Shown here piece by piece: positions 12,698-22,493 of a stretch of DNA of 23,736 bases. A program made the position numbers and the translations under genes. The stretch comes from a virus: the IMG/VR virus record IMGVR_UViG_3300025168_000680, positions 1-23,736 of that record. The stretch is one strand, 5' to 3'. The notes under the pieces are model-generated. The model ran no database searches, was not told where the DNA came from, and saw nothing but the letters and a program-made list of their open reading frames with translations. The first letter of the stretch is position 1. Each line of letters starts with the position of its first letter.

Positions 12698-12870
12698 CAG
12701 TATTCTCTATAAAAGATAGATATAATCCCCGAACAACCGCCAACAATCAGCAACAACGGCCAATCAAGTAAGGCCCCCAAGGAAATTAGAATAACTCCAA
12801 TGCCAGACCAAGTCGTAATCTCTCTGGCTCGATTATCTATCCAGTGACAAAGCTTTTGAAAATACTTCAT
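12697..12870 (-). CDS. Small two-TM membrane protein, lysis-cassette member
   Basis: This 57-residue gene has AGGAG followed by GATAAAC before its ATG at 12870, a strong signal. The N-terminus is polar (MKYFQKLCHWIDNRAREITT), followed by two short hydrophobic stretches (about 22-35 and 37-52) that could form a membrane hairpin. The stop overlaps the next start (TGATG). Its place between endolysin and holin suggests an accessory holin or antiholin role, but there is no family evidence. Confidence 0.65.
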   Translation of the reverse strand: MKYFQKLCHWIDNRAREITTWSGIGVILISLGALLDWPLLLIVGGCSGIISIFYREY

Positions 12871-12879
12871 GTTTATCTC

Positions 12880-13275
12880 CTAATAAGACCAAATATTGGG
12901 GCGTGGGCTGTCCTCTTTTACATCTATATGAAGAAACCTAGCGTTACCCTTCTGGTTAACACCTATACCCTTCACCCGATCATCTGCACAGATTAACCTT
13001 AACAGATCATACGCATCTTTTCCAGATACGCCGACATCACACGCCATACCTGTTGAATGTACGCCCCGTGAACTTTTTCTCTCCTCGATAGGATGAAGTG
13101 GGCATCTATAGCCAGACGTTATTCGCATAGACTGTCCGTACTCATCTCTGATAGATTGCATAACATCCATTAACTGCTCACTGATAACTAAGTCATTAGC
13201 GCCACATTGTGCAGTGACGCAATGCTGACAACGAAACTCATCAGGGGAGAAGTTAGGGTATTTTGACCAATCCAC
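12880..13275 (-). CDS. Endolysin, peptidase M15 family (zinc DD-peptidase)
   Basis: The 131-residue protein shows the M15_3 pattern: RITSGYRCPLHP (51-62), GVHSTGMACDVGV with His73 and Asp80 as zinc ligands, and RFLHIDV with His116 as third ligand. Such enzymes cut peptide bonds in peptidoglycan stems, so this is the cell-wall hydrolase of the phage. No signal peptide is seen, so a holin is needed, and one is encoded just downstream. The GTG start overlaps the stop of the giant gene (TAGTG), with GGAG ten bases upstream. Two Cys pairs in the N-terminal part (CQHC) may bind a second metal. Confidence 0.88.
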   Translation of the reverse strand: MDWSKYPNFSPDEFRCQHCVTAQCGANDLVISEQLMDVMQSIRDEYGQSMRITSGYRCPLHPIEERKSSRGVHSTGMACDVGVSGKDAYDLLRLICADDRVKGIGVNQKGNARFLHIDVKEDSPRPNIWSY

Positions 13276-16200
13276 TAGTCTGTTCTCCTCATATATTCTG
13301 ATTTACGTTCTCCGTAATAAGAAACTATCTCATTCATCATTTCTTGGATTTTAATGAACATTTCTTTCTTGTTACTGGCTGACATGCTCGGATCGACATC
13401 AATTTCTCTTTTTAATTTACGCAACTCAGACAGTTCCTTCGATATTATCTTTACATCACCAGCGACATCCAAAAGACCTTCGTTCCTTTTCGCTCGTTCA
13501 TACCAATCATCTGCGCGGCCTTGCTTGTCTAAACTAGCAAGCGTCTTTGTAAATATATCCACTTCATTGGCAAGTTGATAAAAGGCTTCGACAGGCCCGG
13601 TTCCTGCTCTCTCTTGTAAGAACCTACCAAGAACAGGATATTGATCTGGCCTTTTATCGGCAGGCGCAGGAAGGTCTAGATAGTTACGCATGATGCCGTC
13701 AGATGCGAGTAGAGCATACGATCCAACAGTGCCTAGATACCCCCTAACTAGGTGATCAATTTTTCTAGGCTGATAATCTATGTTCATGTCAGCAAGATGT
13801 TGAGACGCAGCTAATGCCAAAGGCGAGGCGGTTGTTGGATCAGCCGCAAAACCTTCTGTCCTGCCCTGAAAATATGGCACGATAGGTTTGCCGGTATAAG
13901 TATCATAATTACCTATTGATTCAATCAAAGGCATCATGGCTTGAGGGAACTGAACGGCAAACGTACCCGTTAAATGACGCACTATAGACCTCAAGTTATC
14001 TGGTTGGTCCGTTTTATCCGCTAAACTTCTTATTATCCGCTCAGGTATAACTTTTCCGACGACACCAAGCTCGAAAGGTATCGGGGCTTTAAATGCAGGA
14101 ACAAAGTCTGAGTCAATCCCAAGCCAGCGAGGACTAATGATCCAGTTCATATCTTTGTCTGTTTCGTTTGCGTTATAATACCACGGGTTCTCTTCTTCAT
14201 CTTCTGACATAAGCCAGAACGAATACATTGCATTCACAGCAACGAAAGTGAGGAACCTATACATAAACCTCTTTTTTCGCTCCTGTTGTGTCATGGTGGT
14301 CTCAGTGCCAACCTTGCCTCGATAGCCTCTATACATAACATCTAAGCCCTGAATTCTAGCGTTCAGGAACGGTATCATGGCAGTAAATGCGTTAAAGACT
14401 GGATTGGAGCCGCGACGACTGAAGTTAATCACCTCTAAAGCCTCAAACATGGCGGCAGTTGGGTTCTGTGTGGTTTTCAAAACCCTGTTATACACGCCAA
14501 TTCTAGCGGCTGTATCGGATGTCGCTGTCAGCTTGTCAAGAGTGTCCCACCATTTAGCTGGATTAAGAGGGCTTCTGCGCTGTTGTTTAAAAATCTTCTC
14601 TGCGCGTTTATCTCTTTTATTATCATAACCGCCAACAAAACCAACAGCCTCTAACGCCTCAGCTTCTGCACTCCCCATAATGGCCTTAGCCAAGCCTACA
14701 GCAGTGGCGGGACCGGGAACCGTTGTAATTCCAGAACTCATCCATGATGACATAGAATCCCTCAGCAAGTTAGCGAGCATAAATCCGGGTTCTTTTGTTA
14801 TAAGCGTCCTAAGCACTTTTGCTGGCGTGGTCAATATGTCGAGAAAGCCCATTGAGAACTCTCCGCTCGACTTCATTGCATTGAGGAGATAGTCATCTTC
14901 CACGCTGTAATAAACAGTCTCACCGTTGATCCTTATGCCCACAGCATTGACACTAGGACTGACAGGACGGGATTTACCCAAACGCTTGGCCATGCCCAAC
15001 TTATGTAAATCTCTAACCGCTCTGGAAGCGGCCACGTTTGCGAGCGAGGCGTGAACAGCCGCATCTAAGTTACGAAGTATGTTATCAAGAGGGCTTTCGA
15101 TCCTTTGACTTGTTTTTACAACCCGCACATTCGAGACTTTATTCATCTTGCGAAGAATATCGGCTCGCGCTTTTGCGCTATCGTAAGTCGTATAAGCCTT
15201 CTCAGTAGAGACATCATTGACCATGACCATATAGGCAGGTTTCCCGCCCTTTAACTCTTTCGGGGCCGGTATGCCATACATATTTTCAAATAACCTGTTA
15301 TTAGGATCATTCGATATTTGATCCAAATCTCCAGATTTATCTAAATCTGGATTAACAACATCATACAACGATCCGGCATCATCATACGCTTGACGGTAAA
15401 ACGGTAGATAATCAGCGTTTTGCATCCATAACTTAGCAGCTTCAGCGCTAATAACGCCCGTGTCACGCATCATGTTTACCAAAGCCTTATTCCATAATTG
15501 ATATTCTCGATACGCTCTCTCCACCGCTGGATTGTTAATTCCAGCCTGTATCGCTGTCTCTATCTCGGCATCTGTGAATGTTCTTTCGCGGCCTTCTCTT
15601 TTTAAGCGCTGTGCGCGGCGACCAGCGCCGTATAGCTGGAAGGTGCCTAGCATTTGATTTTGATCAAGCTCTGCAAATATTTCTGCCAACCCTTTAAGGT
15701 CGCTAGGCTTTTCGTATTGCAAAGTAATGGTTTCCCCGGTTGCTGGGTCAACATATCCTTCAATGCGCGTCTCTCTCTGCAATCTCTCGAAAGCTTCCTC
15801 GTACTGTCGTTTAGCAGCAGGGTCAGAGCTATCGTTGATCAGCTTCTCGTTCAAGGCAGTGATGAGACCACCGCTCCTGATTAAAGGGCCTTTTGTAATG
15901 GCAGCGGCTGACACCCCCTTTGATCTCTCAAGTTGAGAAAATGCTGTCCAAGCATGAGATTCGACAGACATCTTCTGTATCTCATCAGATTTTTCAGCCA
16001 TATATCTTTGACCAGCGTACCTATCTTGGAAATTTGTTCTCCACCACAACCAATTTGGACGATCTCGCGGATCGTTCATCTTCATGCTGCCCATGATCTT
16101 ATCAAAGAAAGTCTCATTCTTCTCTTCGTTAAACTTTTCTTTGACAAGACGCTTCTGATCTTGCGTCAGACCGTTGTCTTGACGCCTCAAGCTAAACTTG

Positions 16201-19200
16201 CTTTTCAGGCTCAGTATTTCTCGCTCTACTTTTCTTGCTTCTGGCGGGTTGATGGCGTCATTCATCCCCTCATCTACAGCCTTCTGCACTTCTAGCGTTC
16301 TGTCGGGATTAACAGATACGGCAGGTTGCGGTATTGGGGTGTTTTTAACTTTATCTGACGGGCCAATGAATGATGTCACCAGTTGGGCGGTCTGGCGGCC
16401 AGCAAATTTTGGATTTTCTCTTACGAAGCTGGGGCTAAGAACATCATAGTATACAGGCTCGAATACAAAGACGGCAGGATAGCCAAAGTCTTCACTCTTC
16501 CACTCAAGCCTGTATCGACTATTGCCTGTGGGGCCGCTTTGCTTCTTCACATCAAAGCCGCCAGCCTTAGGATTATTGCGGAAAGGCCAGTACGCTTTGA
16601 GGGCTGCTCTAGCTAAGTCCTCTACGTTAGCGTGAACCCCGTATGTGTGGACGGGAACTTTCGCTTGATGTTTCTCGTAATGCGCTGCGCCAAAGCCGAC
16701 TGATCTTTCTGCTTTTGCCGGGTCTTCTACTACTCTATCAAAACCGTTTGGAACAAAAACATCGGCAGACTGCCCCTTGCCATCTGGGTCAGTGATGACA
16801 AGACGCGGGTAATAGCCTGCGTCATCTTCTGGAGACAACGGGCGTCCAACGAAAGCTGAAGTTGGAGCGCCAATTGCCTTCAGGTATCTATTTAGATTAC
16901 CCCGCTGGGTCTCTATGTTTCTTGCGAGGGAGAACTTCTGTCTATCTTGAGACCTGATTTCTCTAAAGCGTTGAGCAGCCTCGTCCGAACTTCTTCTCGC
17001 GTCATCTCTGGCGTTATCGCTGTAAGTTCCAGATTGTTTGAGTTGCTCGATTCCGTCTGGCGTTCTGATTTCATTGAATGTCCTCAAGTCAAATATTGCG
17101 ATCTGATCTGCACTATTGGCAATATAGAGCGCAGTGTCAACTTCATTGTAAATGTTGACTGCGTCAAGATAATAAAGATTATCGTCCTTATTAAGCCAAC
17201 CGCCAGCGTAGACCTTATTGCCTGTTGCTTGTGATACGTCAAACAGCATGTCGGCATATTCGTTAACGGTATTTTCATTAAGCTCGGACGCCTTAATTGT
17301 CATCTCCGCGTCTTTAATAGGAGCAACAGCATAACCCTCAGGGGCAGGCTGACCATCTACGGTGACAGTAAACCCTTCAGGGTTAGATTTGATGAATTTT
17401 AAGAGCGTTTCGTTTGGCCTTGCGAGGGAGAACTTCGTTTGCGCTCCATCAGCTTCACTAGGTTGTCTGCCATCTTCTCTACCTCTTCCCGCGACATCGA
17501 CGGCGTCTCCTCTGCCCCCTCTCCCCACGGTCTGTAAAACATTTCCTTTGGCATCTAATTCAACTCCTTCATTTATGATTTTTTTAAATGCTTGAGCATA
17601 ATCAATGTTCAAGTTTTCTTTTGTGCGAACACCCAGCTTCTTGTAGAGGTTCTTCTCTGGATACCAAAGAATAGCCTGAAGATCGGCGTTTGTTACATCA
17701 TACCCGCTGGCAACCAACTTTTTACGGGTTTTATCTATTATGCGGCGAACAGCGTTGCGGAAGTTGCCCCCAGAAGGCGCATCCTGAGGCTTGTTTTGTT
17801 GCGTCACAATAGCCTCAGCAGCTTTAGCCCACTCTGGCTTATTATACTCTTCCCGCTCATAAAGAGCGCGTATTTCAGGCGTCCGAAACAAACGATCATG
17901 CTCCCGACGCAATTCATCAGCTATCTCAACGAGAGCATCAACATCTAAAGTAGACTTAGCGTCAAACACAGATGATATTAAGAAATTATCCCCACGCTTC
18001 TCAGGATCGGCTTGGAGACCTTTTATAAGGCGATCAGCTTGTGGGCCTATCAAATCCGGCTTACCAATCAATCGACCAGTTAGACGGCCAATGGTTCGCA
18101 TCAACCACATATCGATAGTTACTGGCTCAAAGTTCCCGTTTAAGTTTTGATAAAAACCCTGCCCAATCTTTGGCCCTAAAAGGAAAGACCCATAAACAAC
18201 AGTGTCTACGTTTTCTCCGCTGGGTGGCTTATAGCCTGCGTCTCCCAGTTCCTTAACCGTGAACTGTTTATCGAATAGCTCCTTAACACCTTGCGGCCCC
18301 ATTTTGTCAAGAAGACCATTGAGCATGATAAAGTTGCCACGCATCGAAGGCCCGTGTTTGCCCTTTGAATATTCAGGGAAACGACCATTCTCTCGGTAAT
18401 AGTCATACACCTCTGTAGTGTAGACAGAGTTCTCCATAACAGGCGTGTTTTGACTGGTTACAGAAAGAGCCGCCAAGAACGCAAACCGTGCATCGGGATC
18501 GGTCTTAATTTCAGGATACAACTCAGCCGCAATATCAACAGCCTCACTAACCGTCTCACTGTACCAGTTAGCTGCGTTGCCAGTCTTTCTCAGGGCGGCA
18601 AGCGCTTCACCAGCAAGAACATCAGATATCAAGCCATCATAACTTGTATCGTTCTCGATAAGGACGCCCTCTTTACCAATTTTATTGCCAAGAACTCTTT
18701 TAGCCCTAGAGTTGAGAAGACGAGACACATAGCCCACATTATTTCCCGTGCGCTTCGCGAAATCATCGTTGTACAGAATGTCAAGAATGGACAAGCGGCG
18801 GGGCCTGCTACGGGGGCCAACACGCTTCCCAGCGACCTCAGTGTCATCGTGCTCAGAATTCTTGGCAGAAAAAACTGGGTCTCTTGGGTCTACAGGTTTA
18901 CGGGCTAATGAATACTTGCCCTCTATAGTGGCTTTTTGCCTATCTAGAGCGCTCTCCTCATCTCTGGACAAACGCCTTTCTATAAAGCGAGAGAGCGTCT
19001 CACGCGGAACGTCAGAGGCCCTGACGCGCCTTCTAATATTGCCGTCCTGAACTGTATCAGCGCCTATTATACGGCGAGCAACGCCATCCAATTGAACAGG
19101 ATATAGAGAGTATTTAACGCTCTCAGGGTCAATTGTTGTGGGGTCTTCACCCTGCTGCCGCATTCTTTTTATTTGAAAATACAGGTCATCGTTTGTAATC

Positions 19201-22200
19201 CCGACATCCCGCGCATCACGGGCGGGACCAACACGATTAATCTCGGCTACTTGTTCTGATGTCAGTTTATCTGCGTCATATGCTTGGGGGAGATAACCGG
19301 GATTATAAGAAGCAAACTCATCATCTGACATTGTGAGAAGCCGAGGGTTCCTCTGAACGACTTCATTAGCTGTAAGAGCGTCTGCTGGAGCGTCTGGGGC
19401 TTGATCACCAACAGCGTCGGGTGGAGCATCTGGAGCCTGTAATCCGACTTCTACGTCCCTTTGTCTAGCGCCTAGAGGAGAACGCAGACCATCAAACATT
19501 TGCTCGGCAGATATTATGTCTGCATTTGTAAAGCCGTTTGATAAAGATTTAAAGAAATCAACAATACGGTTGAACAAGCTTCTGGGCTTGCCTGTCAACT
19601 TCACATTGCCATCTGCCCAATACCTAAACGCATCAGCAATAGATTCTTCGATTAGGAGTTCTTCTGTTGGAGGTGTTTTCTTGCCATTTCCAGCATATGT
19701 CCCGTCTTCTCTTAGCTCTGTATATCTTGCTACTATGTCTTGGTAAAAAGTTAACTTATCGCCCTTGCGCTTATTATTCTTTGCATATTTTTCTAGAACG
19801 GCAAAGTCGGCATCCGTAAAAACACTGAGCGATTTAAGGGCGTGTATAACTTCATGATTAAGAACACCCTTCAGGTTATTTTTAACCGCAGTCGTTGTTT
19901 TCGCGCCTATATTGGCTAAGTCTAAGGCAAGAGATATTAAAACCTTACCGTTTACAGGGTCGGTAGCGGCACCCTCGCGCCCCTCAGTCAAAGTATCAAC
20001 AAGCTTAACCCGTATATCCTCCCCAATCTTCATTCCCTTGGGCAGCGCTCTCTGGAACCTCTTTAACTCCTCACCTATGGACTGATTAATATCATCCATT
20101 CTGAGTTGAGCATCTGTCTTGACAGTTGAGTTTTCTATGCGATTTTTAAAATCGCGACTTGCTTCGGGTATTGACCTTGTATCACCGGGCGCTCTGTCAC
20201 GCGGAATTTGTATGCCGGGACCAAGAGTGAAGTCAGCAAGGGTTTCTCTCCTTCTTGCCTCTTCTGCTTCTTGCCTTACAGCGTCACCCTCTATTTGCTC
20301 ACCACGCCTAAGTGGACTATCTAGGTCACGGGCCTCTGCATCATATACAGAGCGGCTCATCCACCTATTCTTCCTAGTGGGATGCTCTATAAGATCACCA
20401 CGATCTACAGCAGAATTGATAATAGACTCGGTCGGAGCGCCACGCTTTAAGTCCAAGGATTTATTAATGTCAGACTTTAGGATGCCGTTCTGGCCTTTAC
20501 GTTTTGCCAGAGAAACAACGGCAGCATATTGAGTGCCAGAAAACTCTGGCTTCTTAATCACGGGCAGACGCTGAGGCCCATCACCCGGAAGCGCTGGCAT
20601 CTGTTCAACCGCTTCATACAGGTAACCTAGCTGACCCGGCGATACGCTTGGGCTATCGATGCGAGCGCTGCCTATCAAACGCTGTGCAAAGCGCTCAAAG
20701 CCAACATCCTCGACCATAATATTCTTTTGTTCAGCAAGGGATAAGACATCATCAGGCGTTACCTCAAGAGAGGATGACGGGGCTACCTGAGATATAATCT
20801 CTTCAGAGACGCCAGCTTCCGCTAAATCACCCGGCGTTAAGAGATCGTCCGGGCTAAACGTGCGTTGACCAGTTTGTACGCGCCTTGCGTTTAATTGGGT
20901 AACCGTGTCACCGGGCAAGTCCGATACAGGTATACTGTCCGTAACCTGTGTCTTGCGAGCAGCGTCTAATAAAGCCCCCGTTGAAACATTGGCCGAATCA
21001 GGGCCGTAACCCGCACCCTTGATTGCTTCGGCTGCTAAACGGTTGGTCTCTGCCCTGTCTTGTGTCTCAAGAAGATCGTTGACCCCTAAATTAATACCGT
21101 CTCTAAATTCAGCAGCCTGTTGACTGGTTGCGAAATAAGGCGAAACTTTGACGCCCTGCTTGGACTGAACGAAAGAACCCTTGTTGGTGGTGCTAACTTC
21201 ATAAGCATCAGGTGTGCCAAGCTCATCAGCCGCCACAATTGCGCCACGATTGAACGACAAAGGAAGATCACCCGCGAAATCAGATAGCGTCTGCTCAACA
21301 AGAGACGAAACATCTTCACCCTCATTGATAAGTGTATCGCTGGCTTCACTCAAATCCTCCAAAAGAAGCGTGGGCTTAGGAGGTGCCGGCGCTGGTAGCG
21401 CTAATGGCAAAGCATCTGCCTGACCAACAGGGCCAGCCTCTCTAATTTTCTCTTGCTCTTGAGCCTTCTCAAGCTCTTGTCTCACTTCTTCTTGTTGTTG
21501 AATCGCCCTGCGATTGCGTAAGCCCGGAACTATAAGCTCTAAGCCACCTTGGAATATAGCGCCTGCGCTGGCACCATACCCAAAATCAGCCATAGCTGAT
21601 TCACCAACCTCTAAATTAGGATTGTACAATCCTTTTTCTGTTAAATCCTGAAGATAGCCAGCAAACGCTTCCTGCGCTCCCTCACCAATACCTACTGAAG
21701 CTACCCTTCGCGGCCCTGTTTTAAACAAAATATTAGCGGCATCACCCAAGATTTTGTTTCTGGTCTCTGAAGGTACTGATTTGGGTATTCCCTTAGATAA
21801 TATCTTCCCCACCATCGTAACAGGGGCGAGTTCACTCAGACCAATTCCGCCACCCAGCAGTATAGCTTGTTTTAAATTTTCCTCAGCAGCGGGATACTTG
21901 CCGCCTTCCTTCTCATACAAATTAAGAATACGCTCTGCCTGATCTCCAGCGCCAGCGCCAACGGCTAATCCTGTTGTGCCACCAGTCCCAACCACCTTTC
22001 CTGCTACATTTAATCCTCTAGTCGCCAGTTGACCCGCCGCAGCGGTGGCCCTACCGGCTAAACCCGCCTGACCAAGGCCGGGAATAAAAAAGCTGGCAAA
22101 CGAACCAAGGGCATTGCCCACGCCGTAGCTTGTAGAGGTTGTATCTCCCCCAAAAGTCTCTCTCAAACTTTTTTGAGATTCTCTACCCCACTTAACAAAA

Positions 22201-22487
22201 TCATTCTCTGCCAAGTCGTCAGACAAACCCAGCGAGTATGCGAGAGCGCCAGCGCCCTCAACCGCAAGAGGCACCATAGAGGTGAAGCCGGTAAGAAAAC
22301 CGCTCACGGGGTTCATTACCGCATCGCCTACTTCTTCAAAGAATCCCGGCTCTTCATATCCGATTCGCTGATTAAAATCGGATCGATCCATATCTGAATA
22401 ATGTTTTTTGTACAACGCATTGGATAGCTGTTCGTCCGACAGATCGTCGTACATGGGGTATTTTTCGCGGAAAGATTTTAAATCCAT
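13275..22487 (-). CDS. Giant 3070-aa polyvalent virion-type protein (zincin, wHTH, HhH-like and LPD38-like modules)
   Basis: Visible modules in order: an N-terminal motif (5-44) with YPMYDDLSDEQLS; a Gly/Ala-rich, partly hydrophobic region (60-225); a winged-helix-like segment (about 650-710); a gluzincin-type site with HEVIH (878-882) and EESIADAF (947-954); a possible HhH-GPD-like segment with GPKIGQ (1438-1443) and Asp1459 in VTIDMWLMR; a segment with ADLQAILWYPEKNLY (about 1600); a domain with GFTVTVDGQPAPEGY (about 1690-1830); and an LPD38-like region (about 2520-2760). K[FY]SL motifs at 1125, 1191, 1685, 1851 and 2097 separate modules. Polyvalent proteins of phages are thought to enter the host with DNA and act early. 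I see no RNA polymerase motifs. The start has only a distant GAGG. The order before the endolysin gene suggests late expression and packaging in the virion. Confidence 0.85.
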   Translation of the reverse strand: MDLKSFREKYPMYDDLSDEQLSNALYKKHYSDMDRSDFNQRIGYEEPGFFEEVGDAVMNPVSGFLTGFTSMVPLAVEGAGALAYSLGLSDDLAENDFVKWGRESQKSLRETFGGDTTSTSYGVGNALGSFASFFIPGLGQAGLAGRATAAAGQLATRGLNVAGKVVGTGGTTGLAVGAGAGDQAERILNLYEKEGGKYPAAEENLKQAILLGGGIGLSELAPVTMVGKILSKGIPKSVPSETRNKILGDAANILFKTGPRRVASVGIGEGAQEAFAGYLQDLTEKGLYNPNLEVGESAMADFGYGASAGAIFQGGLELIVPGLRNRRAIQQQEEVRQELEKAQEQEKIREAGPVGQADALPLALPAPAPPKPTLLLEDLSEASDTLINEGEDVSSLVEQTLSDFAGDLPLSFNRGAIVAADELGTPDAYEVSTTNKGSFVQSKQGVKVSPYFATSQQAAEFRDGINLGVNDLLETQDRAETNRLAAEAIKGAGYGPDSANVSTGALLDAARKTQVTDSIPVSDLPGDTVTQLNARRVQTGQRTFSPDDLLTPGDLAEAGVSEEIISQVAPSSSLEVTPDDVLSLAEQKNIMVEDVGFERFAQRLIGSARIDSPSVSPGQLGYLYEAVEQMPALPGDGPQRLPVIKKPEFSGTQYAAVVSLAKRKGQNGILKSDINKSLDLKRGAPTESIINSAVDRGDLIEHPTRKNRWMSRSVYDAEARDLDSPLRRGEQIEGDAVRQEAEEARRRETLADFTLGPGIQIPRDRAPGDTRSIPEASRDFKNRIENSTVKTDAQLRMDDINQSIGEELKRFQRALPKGMKIGEDIRVKLVDTLTEGREGAATDPVNGKVLISLALDLANIGAKTTTAVKNNLKGVLNHEVIHALKSLSVFTDADFAVLEKYAKNNKRKGDKLTFYQDIVARYTELREDGTYAGNGKKTPPTEELLIEESIADAFRYWADGNVKLTGKPRSLFNRIVDFFKSLSNGFTNADIISAEQMFDGLRSPLGARQRDVEVGLQAPDAPPDAVGDQAPDAPADALTANEVVQRNPRLLTMSDDEFASYNPGYLPQAYDADKLTSEQVAEINRVGPARDARDVGITNDDLYFQIKRMRQQGEDPTTIDPESVKYSLYPVQLDGVARRIIGADTVQDGNIRRRVRASDVPRETLSRFIERRLSRDEESALDRQKATIEGKYSLARKPVDPRDPVFSAKNSEHDDTEVAGKRVGPRSRPRRLSILDILYNDDFAKRTGNNVGYVSRLLNSRAKRVLGNKIGKEGVLIENDTSYDGLISDVLAGEALAALRKTGNAANWYSETVSEAVDIAAELYPEIKTDPDARFAFLAALSVTSQNTPVMENSVYTTEVYDYYRENGRFPEYSKGKHGPSMRGNFIMLNGLLDKMGPQGVKELFDKQFTVKELGDAGYKPPSGENVDTVVYGSFLLGPKIGQGFYQNLNGNFEPVTIDMWLMRTIGRLTGRLIGKPDLIGPQADRLIKGLQADPEKRGDNFLISSVFDAKSTLDVDALVEIADELRREHDRLFRTPEIRALYEREEYNKPEWAKAAEAIVTQQNKPQDAPSGGNFRNAVRRIIDKTRKKLVASGYDVTNADLQAILWYPEKNLYKKLGVRTKENLNIDYAQAFKKIINEGVELDAKGNVLQTVGRGGRGDAVDVAGRGREDGRQPSEADGAQTKFSLARPNETLLKFIKSNPEGFTVTVDGQPAPEGYAVAPIKDAEMTIKASELNENTVNEYADMLFDVSQATGNKVYAGGWLNKDDNLYYLDAVNIYNEVDTALYIANSADQIAIFDLRTFNEIRTPDGIEQLKQSGTYSDNARDDARRSSDEAAQRFREIRSQDRQKFSLARNIETQRGNLNRYLKAIGAPTSAFVGRPLSPEDDAGYYPRLVITDPDGKGQSADVFVPNGFDRVVEDPAKAERSVGFGAAHYEKHQAKVPVHTYGVHANVEDLARAALKAYWPFRNNPKAGGFDVKKQSGPTGNSRYRLEWKSEDFGYPAVFVFEPVYYDVLSPSFVRENPKFAGRQTAQLVTSFIGPSDKVKNTPIPQPAVSVNPDRTLEVQKAVDEGMNDAINPPEARKVEREILSLKSKFSLRRQDNGLTQDQKRLVKEKFNEEKNETFFDKIMGSMKMNDPRDRPNWLWWRTNFQDRYAGQRYMAEKSDEIQKMSVESHAWTAFSQLERSKGVSAAAITKGPLIRSGGLITALNEKLINDSSDPAAKRQYEEAFERLQRETRIEGYVDPATGETITLQYEKPSDLKGLAEIFAELDQNQMLGTFQLYGAGRRAQRLKREGRERTFTDAEIETAIQAGINNPAVERAYREYQLWNKALVNMMRDTGVISAEAAKLWMQNADYLPFYRQAYDDAGSLYDVVNPDLDKSGDLDQISNDPNNRLFENMYGIPAPKELKGGKPAYMVMVNDVSTEKAYTTYDSAKARADILRKMNKVSNVRVVKTSQRIESPLDNILRNLDAAVHASLANVAASRAVRDLHKLGMAKRLGKSRPVSPSVNAVGIRINGETVYYSVEDDYLLNAMKSSGEFSMGFLDILTTPAKVLRTLITKEPGFMLANLLRDSMSSWMSSGITTVPGPATAVGLAKAIMGSAEAEALEAVGFVGGYDNKRDKRAEKIFKQQRRSPLNPAKWWDTLDKLTATSDTAARIGVYNRVLKTTQNPTAAMFEALEVINFSRRGSNPVFNAFTAMIPFLNARIQGLDVMYRGYRGKVGTETTMTQQERKKRFMYRFLTFVAVNAMYSFWLMSEDEEENPWYYNANETDKDMNWIISPRWLGIDSDFVPAFKAPIPFELGVVGKVIPERIIRSLADKTDQPDNLRSIVRHLTGTFAVQFPQAMMPLIESIGNYDTYTGKPIVPYFQGRTEGFAADPTTASPLALAASQHLADMNIDYQPRKIDHLVRGYLGTVGSYALLASDGIMRNYLDLPAPADKRPDQYPVLGRFLQERAGTGPVEAFYQLANEVDIFTKTLASLDKQGRADDWYERAKRNEGLLDVAGDVKIISKELSELRKLKREIDVDPSMSASNKKEMFIKIQEMMNEIVSYYGERKSEYMRRTD
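16921..17436 (-). repeat. 18-bp direct repeat encoding the KFSLAR junction motif
   Basis: CTTGCGAGGGAGAACTTC (plus-strand reading) occurs exactly at 16921-16938 and 17419-17436. On the minus strand both encode (K)FSLAR in the giant protein (residues 1685 and 1851). The identical codon choice, where synonyms would also do, suggests a recent duplication or recombination of a module at this junction. Confidence 0.75.
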
Positions 22488-22493
22488 GACAAT

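Noticed and set aside
15933-17948. Several plus-strand frames of 76-120 residues opposite the giant gene
   Set aside because: They are antisense to a continuous 3070-codon gene with recognisable modules, and none has a domain or consistent start signals.
13275-22487. N4-like virion RNA polymerase identity for the giant protein
   Set aside because: Size and location fit, but the T7-like polymerase motifs expected in such enzymes are not seen, while polyvalent-protein modules are.
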